Shown piece by piece: positions 1 to 5,445 of a stretch of 5,445 bases of DNA. The notes beneath the pieces are model-generated. The model did not search any database, was not told the origin of the DNA, and was given only the letters and a program-made list of their open reading frames with translations. Origin of the DNA: an uncultured Ruminococcus sp. (GTDB lineage: Bacteria > Bacillota_A > Clostridia > RUG12999). The position numbers and the translations under genes were made by a program. The DNA lies in the NCBI GenBank assembly GCA_902783995.1, contig CACZTG010000158.1:1-5445 (forward strand). The letters are read 5' to 3'. Positions within the stretch are counted from its first letter, which is position 1, and each line of letters opens with the position of its first letter.

Positions 1-225
1 ATAACAGAGTACTTTAACGAATCAAACGAAAAATATATCACTGCGAAAATAGAAAAGAAAAATATCATCAACAAATCGATGCTTGTCAAGTTCTTTATTG
101 TGTTTTTGCTCGCCGCGGTGCTCACGCTCATATTCCTGATCCTGATGCGCGAAATGTCCGAAAACAGGGAAATCAGGAGAAAAGAACGGCTCCTTAGCGA
201 GATAAGACATGAGCCGAAGGAATAG
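1..225 (+). CDS. C-terminal end of a membrane protein, possibly Wzz-like (5' partial)
   Basis: This reading frame is open from the first base of the window and ends at TAG 223-225, leaving 74 residues of a protein that starts upstream. The visible part has a charged, Lys/Glu-rich stretch (residues 1-26), one strong hydrophobic segment (about 29-49, starting LVKFFIVFLL) and a short, very charged tail (about 50-74) rich in Arg, Glu and Lys, likely cytoplasmic. A long outer domain followed by one C-terminal transmembrane helix and a short inner tail is the topology of chain-length determinant (Wzz/CpsC-type) proteins, and the next gene has the same arrangement around its second helix. That is suggestive only, because no family-defining motif is in view. 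It lies 15 bases upstream of the Wzz-EAL gene, so the two are almost certainly co-transcribed. I am confident that it is coding and unsure of its family. Confidence 0.8.
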   Translation: MTEYFNESNEKYITAKIEKKNIINKSMLVKFFIVFLLAAVLTLIFLILMREMSENREIRRKERLLSEIRHEPKE

Positions 226-234
226 AGGGGAGGG
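226..234 (+). promoter_or_regulatory. ribosome binding site of the Wzz-EAL gene
   Basis: The purine run AGGGGAGGG sits directly after the stop codon of the upstream gene and 6 bases before ATG 241. It supports that ATG as the start. Placed in a 15-base gap, it suggests the two genes are translated from one message. Confidence 0.75.
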
Positions 235-240
235 ACTGTT

Positions 241-2439
241 ATGTTAATAAATATTTCTGATATATTTCGGATTATCCGGAAGAATTTTATAAAAATAGCA
301 GCCGTCTCTGTTCTTTTCGGACTGATAGGCGGCGCTGTTGCGACATTGATACAGACATACACCTGTACCCTCAGCTTCAAATACAATCATGAGGGAGCAG
401 CCGAGGGGCTTGCACCCGACGGGGAAAGCAAGCTTGATCCGTATGAGCTGCAAAATCCCCTGGTTATACAGGGCGCTCTCGAAAGAATGGGATATACCGG
501 CGACGAGCTGTTCACAATGGACGAGATAAGGCAGAATATCACTATAAATAAAGTGGTCAGCAATCTTGACAAGGACGTATCCGAATCCGCGGCACTTCTC
601 GGCACGAAATACGAAGCCGTCACTACCGAATACGAAATGAATTTTACTTACGATGCATCGCTTGGCGATGAGTTCGGTCCGAAAATGTTCAGCAATATGA
701 TTACGGAATATGACAAGTTCTTTCTTGATGAATACTATAATCCGGAAACCGTCGTTGACTTTGCGAAGACATTCCGTGAGTCCGATGCCGATTACATTGT
801 CATAGCCGAAGCCATGAACAACAGCATAGAGAATATTATTTCAACGCTCGAAGATCTTGCGGCAAATTATCCGAACTATCGCTCGGTCAGAACCGGATAT
901 ACCTTCAGCGCGCTTGCTACGATGTACCAGAATCTGAATGATATAGAGTACGCGAAATATTATGGCAACATACGCGCGGGCAACCTTGCAAAGGACAGGG
1001 AGATGGTTATAAAAAACTATCAGGCAAAGATAAAAGAGCTTACAGAGTCTATGCTTTTGAGCAATGAAATTTCCGAAAATTACAAAACCGAGATAACCAC
1101 CTTCTATGATTCATATAAGGCGGCAGGGCTTTACGGGCAGGCGGAGCGCGTGCAGGAAAGCACTGATACATCAAACAACCGAGATGATGAAATTCTGTAT
1201 CATTACGATATAGACAAAAATCTCAATACATACGACAACATCATAGTAAACTACACGGATAACGCAGGAAATGCGTCCGATGCGTCACGCACCATAGAAT
1301 ATTACAATGCAATAATCGGGTCGTACGAAACGGACAGCGTACCGCAGTCCACAAAGGAAACCCTTCTCGCTAAGAATGAGAAAATATTTGAAGATCTGGC
1401 ACGGTTATCCGAAAGATACAGCAAAATTGCAAACGAAACGATAAACGAATTATATAATTCAAGAGTCAACTCCGATTTGCAGTATCTTATAATACCCGAA
1501 GCAACAGAGGATAAGCCGGTCAAGCTGATTGCCGTTTTTGTGATGATATTCACTTTCGGTCTGATACTTGTAATAATCTTCCTGAAAGAATTCGTCAAAA
1601 AGTTCATCAGCACTTTCGGCAGTGAGGAAGAAGAAGAAATCCATGAGGAAAAGGTAGAGATAGACACATCAAATATGGATGAGATGCATAAGCTTCTTTA
1701 TGAGCAGTATCTGAGAGACTTTGACGAATTGTATCTTGTATATCAGAAGATGGTCGCTTCCAACCCCAATGATATTCCTCACAGCGAGGTATTCGTCCGT
1801 TGGAACAGTCCGGTGCTCGGCATGGTATCGCCGCCCAAGGTATTGGAATGTCTTTCCGACTTCGGTATTTTCAAGCAGTTCAACGGATGGGTCATCAAAT
1901 CTGTCTGCAGAGATCTTGCCGCAATGAAGGAAAAAAATATGACGCTGCCGATAGTCCACATAAACTGTCCGCATTCTCAGATAGAAGATTTTGCGCTCAA
2001 CGATATCATAATCGAGCAGTTACGCGAAAACAAAATACCCGCAAAGTATCTTTGCTTCGAGCTTAACGGCGCTTATATTACACGCTCGCTTGAGGATATT
2101 GCTCTTCTTACGGATATGGGCGTAAATATCTGTATAGATAATTTTGAAGACTCTGAAGAACATCAGGAGATCTTAAAAGTTATTAAGCCCGGATATATCA
2201 AGCTCAGTCACAATATACTGAACTCGGATATATATGCAACATCGGAGAGTGACGAACGCGAAGCGATAAGTGCTGAAAAGAAGTACTTCTCAATGGTAAT
2301 ATACGCGTGTCACGAAAACAACATAAAAGCTTGTGTATGCGGAATCGAAAACAAAACGCAAGACAAGTTGGTCAGCGATATGGGCTTTGATTATAAGCAG
2401 GGTTATTTCTACGGAAAGCCCGAAAAGCTCGATATCTGA
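241..2439 (+). CDS. Wzz-like polysaccharide co-polymerase fused to a degenerate EAL domain
   Basis: A 732-residue protein. A short cytoplasmic N-terminus is followed by a transmembrane helix (about 17-38), an outer domain of nearly 390 residues, a second helix (about 427-448) preceded by a spaced proline pair (P419, P426), an acidic linker (EEEEE at 462-466) and a C-terminal cytoplasmic EAL-type domain (about 482-732). Two helices flanking a long outer domain with prolines before the second helix are typical of chain-length determinant proteins, which control polysaccharide polymerisation and export. The EAL domain is recognised by EVFVRW (516-521, for EALxRW), N575 of the 'vNlS' strand, E607 in FELNG (for lExTE), IDNF (632-635, for DDFG), K654 in IKLS, CGIE (700-703, for EGVE) and QGYFYGKP (720-727). 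It keeps E516, R520, N575, E607, D633, K654, E703 and Q720. It has lost the second Asp of DDFG (N634), the second Glu of lExTE (G610) and the metal-binding Glu of EGVE (C700). It is therefore probably not an active phosphodiesterase and may be a c-di-GMP sensor; this is inference. There is no Walker-type kinase. ATG 241 is well supported by the ribosome binding site. Confidence 0.85.
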   Translation: MLINISDIFRIIRKNFIKIAAVSVLFGLIGGAVATLIQTYTCTLSFKYNHEGAAEGLAPDGESKLDPYELQNPLVIQGALERMGYTGDELFTMDEIRQNITINKVVSNLDKDVSESAALLGTKYEAVTTEYEMNFTYDASLGDEFGPKMFSNMITEYDKFFLDEYYNPETVVDFAKTFRESDADYIVIAEAMNNSIENIISTLEDLAANYPNYRSVRTGYTFSALATMYQNLNDIEYAKYYGNIRAGNLAKDREMVIKNYQAKIKELTESMLLSNEISENYKTEITTFYDSYKAAGLYGQAERVQESTDTSNNRDDEILYHYDIDKNLNTYDNIIVNYTDNAGNASDASRTIEYYNAIIGSYETDSVPQSTKETLLAKNEKIFEDLARLSERYSKIANETINELYNSRVNSDLQYLIIPEATEDKPVKLIAVFVMIFTFGLILVIIFLKEFVKKFISTFGSEEEEEIHEEKVEIDTSNMDEMHKLLYEQYLRDFDELYLVYQKMVASNPNDIPHSEVFVRWNSPVLGMVSPPKVLECLSDFGIFKQFNGWVIKSVCRDLAAMKEKNMTLPIVHINCPHSQIEDFALNDIIIEQLRENKIPAKYLCFELNGAYITRSLEDIALLTDMGVNICIDNFEDSEEHQEILKVIKPGYIKLSHNILNSDIYATSESDEREAISAEKKYFSMVIYACHENNIKACVCGIENKTQDKLVSDMGFDYKQGYFYGKPEKLDI

Positions 2440-2464
2440 GATTTTACCGAAAGGACAGCAAATA

Positions 2465-3343
2465 ATGCGGGTTTTAAAGATGCTTCGAAACGTGGTTTTA
2501 TTTATACTTATATGGGCGGTAACGACTGCGGTGGTTTTTTCAGTCGCGTCATTCATTATCATAAAAATAAACAGACATCTGAATGAGAACGTAACCGTTA
2601 CACGCTACACATATGCCGACCCTGATATCCCTTCCGGCTTTGACGGATACAAGATACTTGTTATATCAGACCTTCACGATGCACCGTTTGCCGAACAGAT
2701 AATCAATCTTATATATGAAAATAAACCTGATGTAATAGTTATGACCGGTGATATGGCTCAGCTTCCCGACAACTCCGTTCAGGAGTCCGCCAAGATAGGA
2801 AAAGCCGTCGGCAAGGATTTTCCTATATATGCCGTAAGCGGGAATCACGAAACACAGGGGGAAGGCTATTACGAGATAATCGACTCATGGGAATGGCATA
2901 ATATTACGCCTCTTGAAAACGGTACGGCGTGGCTTGACTCCGGTGGCGATTCAATCCTACTTATCGGTCTTAAGGATCCGATTCAAAGTAATGTATCAGA
3001 TGATTGCCTTGAAGAAATGCGAAAATTTGTAAAAGATTCTATCCCCGAAACGGGCACTTTTTCAATACTTCTCAATCACCGTGCCGGTCTTTACCCCGAA
3101 CTGAAGGATACCGGAGTGAATCTTATTCTTTCGGGCGACCTTCACGGAGGAATTGTCAGGCTTCCGTTATTAGGCGGTCTGATAGGGAAAGATGTCGATT
3201 TGTTTCCGCAGTACGCCTACGGTTATGTAAAAGAAAAAGACTCTGCGGCAATGATAGTCAGCGGAGGCTGTGACAAAAATCCCCGAAAAAAAAGGTTTCT
3301 GAACCAGCCCGAGCTTGTTCTCATAACACTTAAGGCTACATGA
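2465..3343 (+). CDS. membrane-anchored metallophosphoesterase (COG1408/YkuE-like)
   Basis: A 292-residue protein with one N-terminal transmembrane anchor (about 9-33), so the catalytic domain (about 60-292) probably lies on the outer face of the membrane. The calcineurin-like metallophosphoesterase motifs occur in order: SDLH (68-71), GD (95-96), GNHE (126-129), NHR (204-206) and GDLHGG (224-229), followed by the family's C-terminal pattern (LFPQY, later a conserved-looking FLNQPELVLI). Such enzymes hydrolyse phosphate esters using two metal ions; the substrate cannot be read from the sequence. The last motif normally reads GHxH, but here the first His is Asp (D225). Asp can bind metal, so this may tune rather than abolish activity. 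I chose ATG 2465, preceded by AAAGGA at 2450-2455 with a 9-base spacer. An earlier in-frame ATG at 2333 would overlap the end of the EAL domain by over 100 bases and add a non-family sequence. The gene lies 25 bases after the Wzz-EAL gene, so a role in processing a polysaccharide or lipid-linked phosphate is plausible but inferred. Confidence 0.88.
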   Translation: MRVLKMLRNVVLFILIWAVTTAVVFSVASFIIIKINRHLNENVTVTRYTYADPDIPSGFDGYKILVISDLHDAPFAEQIINLIYENKPDVIVMTGDMAQLPDNSVQESAKIGKAVGKDFPIYAVSGNHETQGEGYYEIIDSWEWHNITPLENGTAWLDSGGDSILLIGLKDPIQSNVSDDCLEEMRKFVKDSIPETGTFSILLNHRAGLYPELKDTGVNLILSGDLHGGIVRLPLLGGLIGKDVDLFPQYAYGYVKEKDSAAMIVSGGCDKNPRKKRFLNQPELVLITLKAT

Positions 3344-3397
3344 GCGTAAAGTGCCGCATATCGTAATAGCTTTTAAACAGGAGCTGAAAATCATATA

Positions 3398-4600
3398 ATG
3401 AACAGTAAAAAGATACAGCTTTTGGTGTGCTTTATCCACGCGCATACAGGCGGCGCAATGACATCACTTGTAAATTTTCTCAATGCGCTTGACACCGACA
3501 AATATGATGTTGACGTGATATTTTACGAAAACGGACCGGAACGGTACGGTATCAAGCAGGAGATAAATATTCTCCCGCAGGGGAAAATACACCATAAGCT
3601 TTCAATAAGCAATATTGTAAGAAAAATGTTTTCTTTGCCGTATATTATCTCAAAGGTCAGGGAGATATACTATAAAAAGGTCAGAAAAAACAAACGGTTG
3701 GCTATTCAGATAATGTCCCGCCAGGGATGCAAATATTCTCGTCAGATTGAAAAGGAATATGATGTTGCTGTAGCCTATGAGACAAATTGGTGTCTCAACT
3801 ATGTTATGACGCGAGTCAAGGCAAAGAAAAAGATACTGTGGTATCACGGCGATTTTGAAAAATCGGGAATGGATCTCCGTATTGACCGCAAGGCTTTCGA
3901 CAATGCCGATGCTTTGGTTTTTGTCAGCAAAAACGTTGCCGAACGTTACAGGGAAAAATATCCCGAACACAGAGACAAAACCGTATTTATACCAAATCTT
4001 CTATCGTCGGATTTTATCAGAAGTAAAGCCGTCAGCGAAGCGGAGCTGCCGTTTGGTGAACCGCAAAAATATATAAAGCTTCTTACGGTCGCCAGGGTCC
4101 AGTTTGAGGATAAAGGCTTTGACAGAGCCGCCGCTGTTTTCTCAAGGCTTAAAAGGGAAGGGCTTCTCGGCAATATGAAGTGGGTCATAATCGGTGACGG
4201 ACACGACAGCCCGAAGCTTGATGAAATCATACGCTCCGAAGGGCTGACAGATGTCATATACCCGATAGGTGCAAGAACAAATCCGATACCCTATATGAAA
4301 AAGTTTGACGCGTTTTTCCTGCCATCGCGTCATGAAGGAAAACCGATGGCTGTAACGGAAGGATTTATAATGGGGCTGCCCGCAATAGTTACAGAGTACA
4401 GCTCCGCAGCCGAACAGATAAAAAACGGTATCGACGGGCTTATCTTTGATAACAGCGAAGAAGGGCTTTACGAGGGATTAAAGAAACTGCTTTTATCCCC
4501 CGATATACTTAAAGAGCTGAAGAAAAATGTTGCCGGCAATGACTACGGAAATGAAAAGGATATAAGACTTTTTGATAAACTGATTGATGATATTTTGTAA
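3398..4600 (+). CDS. GT4-type glycosyltransferase
   Basis: A 400-residue protein of GT-B fold and typical length for glycosyltransferase family 4 ('group 1'). The N-terminal Rossmann half starts with a hydrophobic strand (about 6-13) and a glycine loop (G18-G19-A20), as in acceptor-binding domains of this family. The C-terminal nucleotide-sugar-binding half begins near residue 225 with VAR (R233) and DKGFD (K239-G240), continues through IIGDG (264-268) and contains the E-x7-E motif EGKPMAVTE (E313 and E321). R233, K239 and the two glutamates are the usual donor-contact positions, so the enzyme looks intact and retaining. It has no transmembrane segment and should act at the inner face of the membrane on a lipid-linked acceptor; donor and acceptor sugars cannot be told. 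ATG 3398 follows AGGAG (3379-3383) with a rather long 14-base spacer, and no better start is nearby. It sits 54 bases after the phosphoesterase in the same run. The context points to exopolysaccharide or capsule assembly. Confidence 0.9.
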   Translation: MNSKKIQLLVCFIHAHTGGAMTSLVNFLNALDTDKYDVDVIFYENGPERYGIKQEINILPQGKIHHKLSISNIVRKMFSLPYIISKVREIYYKKVRKNKRLAIQIMSRQGCKYSRQIEKEYDVAVAYETNWCLNYVMTRVKAKKKILWYHGDFEKSGMDLRIDRKAFDNADALVFVSKNVAERYREKYPEHRDKTVFIPNLLSSDFIRSKAVSEAELPFGEPQKYIKLLTVARVQFEDKGFDRAAAVFSRLKREGLLGNMKWVIIGDGHDSPKLDEIIRSEGLTDVIYPIGARTNPIPYMKKFDAFFLPSRHEGKPMAVTEGFIMGLPAIVTEYSSAAEQIKNGIDGLIFDNSEEGLYEGLKKLLLSPDILKELKKNVAGNDYGNEKDIRLFDKLIDDIL

Positions 4601-4620
4601 AGGATTTTGTTGCTTTTAAC

Positions 4621-4628
4621 GGAGGTGA
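4621..4628 (+). promoter_or_regulatory. near-perfect Shine-Dalgarno in front of a non-canonical start
   Basis: GGAGGTGA matches the anti-Shine-Dalgarno end of 16S rRNA over eight bases, the strongest site in the window. It is followed at 6 and 9 bases by ATA (4635) and ATT (4638), and no ATG, GTG or TTG occurs at a normal distance. The next ordinary start codon in frame is GTG 4719, about 90 bases downstream, which this site cannot serve. The site therefore argues that translation starts at ATA 4635 or ATT 4638. Confidence 0.8.
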
Positions 4629-4634
4629 CCAAAT

Positions 4635-5216
4635 ATAATTACGCTGACAGATTCAGAGAAAAAACTGCTGGATGAGCTAAAAAAAAGCAGCTCCGAAACC
4701 TATTTCCATTGTCTGAGAGTGAAAAATCTTACTGCAAAAATGATAGAGCGTATGAATTCATCCAATGCGGCAGATTTTTCGGGCAAGGATACAGACAGTA
4801 TATGTAAGGGCGCATTATTCCATGATGTCGGTAAGCTTTATACAAGGAATTTTGTGCTGACAAAGCAGACAGGTTTATCCGAAGAGGAAAAAGAGCATAT
4901 CAAAACTCATACGCGGTACGGTTATGAAGCGATAAAAAGCGGGCTTAAAGACGGAGAACAGGAAACAGTAAAAAACATCCTTCTTTACCATCATGAACGT
5001 GTGGACGGTTCGGGATATGAACATATGGCCGAATTGCCGCTTTATGTACAGATTGTATCGATATGCGATGTGTTTGACGCCCTGCATTCGGACAGAAGCT
5101 ACCGTGCCGGTCTGCCAAAGGAAGTATGTATGGAAATTATAAGGGAAGGAAAAAGCGGTGCTTTTGATGAAAATATCATAGAATATCTGGCACAGATTAC
5201 GGAGAATATTGATTAG
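4635..5216 (+). CDS. stand-alone HD-GYP-type protein, probable cyclic-di-GMP phosphodiesterase, rare start codon
   Basis: A protein of about 193 residues counted from ATA 4635. It is almost entirely one HD-GYP-type domain with no sensory partner. Visible positions are H25 (YFHCLRV, the first conserved His), H63-D64 in FHDVGK, H92 in KTH, H119-H120 in YHHE, DGSGYE (124-129, for DGxGYP) and CDVFDAL (144-150) followed by the family-like SDRSYR. All metal-ligand positions appear present. The Pro of GYP is Glu (E129), a variation at the signature. HD-GYP enzymes hydrolyse c-di-GMP to pGpG or GMP in the cytoplasm; related HD domains act on other nucleotides, so the substrate is inferred. GTG 4719 (residue 29) would remove H25, and the frame is open back to a TGA at 4626-4628 with only ATA, ATT, ACG and CTG as possible early starts. 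I place the start at ATA 4635, 6 bases after a very strong Shine-Dalgarno; ATT 4638 is the alternative. A mutated or misread ATG is also possible. The gene lies 34 bases after the glycosyltransferase and is the last of the operon. Confidence 0.82.
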   Translation: MITLTDSEKKLLDELKKSSSETYFHCLRVKNLTAKMIERMNSSNAADFSGKDTDSICKGALFHDVGKLYTRNFVLTKQTGLSEEEKEHIKTHTRYGYEAIKSGLKDGEQETVKNILLYHHERVDGSGYEHMAELPLYVQIVSICDVFDALHSDRSYRAGLPKEVCMEIIREGKSGAFDENIIEYLAQITENID

Positions 5217-5231
5217 TTCCGTTGTTTTTAG

Positions 5232-5270
5232 CACCGGCGCACATTTGTATGGCGCCGGTGTTTTCTTTTT
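5232..5270 (+). terminator. intrinsic terminator of the + strand operon
   Basis: A perfect 9-base-pair GC-rich stem pairs CACCGGCGC (5232-5240) with GCGCCGGTG (5252-5260) around an 11-base loop. It is followed at once by TTTTCTTTTT (5261-5270). It lies 15 bases after the HD-GYP stop codon, and the T-tract is only on the right, so it acts on the + strand. It marks the end of the polysaccharide operon. Confidence 0.93.
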
Positions 5271-5283
5271 GTATCTTTAAACG

Positions 5284-5329
5284 CCAAAAAAAGCACTCCT
5301 TGGGGTTACTCCGGGGAAGTGCTTTTTGG
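5284..5329. terminator. bidirectional intrinsic terminator between the operon and lysS
   Basis: An inverted repeat pairs CCAAAAAAAGCACT (5284-5297) with AGTGCTTTTTGG (5318-5329) across a G/C-containing centre that holds two runs of GGGG and a repeated ACTCC. Read on the - strand, it follows the lysS stop by a few bases and ends in a run of seven T, so it should terminate lysS. Read on the + strand, it ends in five T and can act as a back-up behind the first terminator. Confidence 0.8.
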
Positions 5330-5336
5330 TTATTTT

Positions 5337-5445
<109 letters not shown>

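Noticed and set aside
1302..1667. Antisense open frame of 121 codons on the - strand
   Set aside because: It lies fully opposite the Wzz-EAL gene, is low in complexity (Ser/Ile rich), shows no recognisable motif, and reflects the codon bias of the + strand gene.
2333..2464. Longer start for the metallophosphoesterase at ATG 2333
   Set aside because: It would overlap the end of the EAL domain (including QGYFYGKP) by about 107 bases, has no ribosome binding site of note, and adds a sequence unlike a signal or anchor. ATG 2465 has AAAGGA upstream and begins just before the transmembrane segment.
3344..3397. Possible internal promoter or riboswitch in the longest gap between operon genes
   Set aside because: The 54 bases hold no convincing -35/-10 pair and no stable hairpin or c-di-GMP riboswitch-like fold.
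3340..3398. Two tiny frames between the phosphoesterase and glycosyltransferase, an ATGA-overlapping 8-codon one and a GTG-started one (3351) whose TAA overlaps the next ATG
   Set aside because: They are very short, have no clear ribosome binding site and could arise by chance. The TAATG overlap might aid translational coupling but cannot be supported from this sequence alone.
3946..4257. Antisense open frame of 103 codons on the - strand
   Set aside because: It is opposite the best-conserved half of the glycosyltransferase, with no motif. It is a shadow of that gene.
4719..5216. HD-GYP gene starting at GTG 4719
   Set aside because: This removes the conserved H25 and the first helix of the domain and lies about 90 bases from the only good Shine-Dalgarno site.
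4875..5234. Antisense open frame of 119 codons on the - strand
   Set aside because: It covers the HD-GYP gene on the opposite strand, has no recognisable domain, and its start would lie at the terminator. It is a shadow frame.

Overview
The window looks like a chromosomal piece of a low-to-mid GC Gram-positive bacterium, probably a Clostridia/Oscillospiraceae-type gut anaerobe. The reasons are strong GGAGG-type ribosome binding sites, an A/T-rich codon style with many ATA and AAA codons, a clostridial-style membrane-anchored phosphoesterase and a bacterial class II LysS. The taxonomy is inferred from style, not from a marker gene.

Layout: five genes on the + strand form one tight run: the tail of a membrane protein (1-225), a Wzz-like protein fused to a degenerate EAL domain (241-2439), a membrane-anchored metallophosphoesterase (2465-3343), a GT4-type glycosyltransferase (3398-4600) and a small stand-alone HD-GYP-type protein (about 4635-5216). 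Gaps are 15, 25, 54 and 34 bases, with no internal terminator and no promoter that I could support, so one operon that begins upstream of the window is likely. The run ends at a clear intrinsic terminator (5232-5270). A second hairpin (5284-5329) with A-tract and T-tract flanks lies between it and the convergent lysS gene on the - strand, of which only the last 35 codons and the stop are present.

How the genes may work together: this appears to be the distal part of an exopolysaccharide or capsule locus wired to cyclic di-GMP. The 732-residue protein has the two-helix topology of a polysaccharide co-polymerase. Where Wzc-type proteins carry a cytoplasmic tyrosine kinase, it carries an EAL domain. 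That domain keeps most ligand-contact positions but has lost catalytic ones, which suggests a c-di-GMP receptor rather than an enzyme. The HD-GYP-type protein at the end of the operon keeps the metal-binding histidines and aspartates and could degrade the same nucleotide. The glycosyltransferase would build the repeat unit, and the phosphoesterase may act on a lipid-linked or cell-surface phosphate.

The two most notable observations are the Wzz-EAL fusion and the start of the HD-GYP gene. A near-perfect Shine-Dalgarno sequence there is followed not by ATG/GTG/TTG but by ATA-ATT, and the first ordinary start codon in frame would remove a conserved histidine of the domain.
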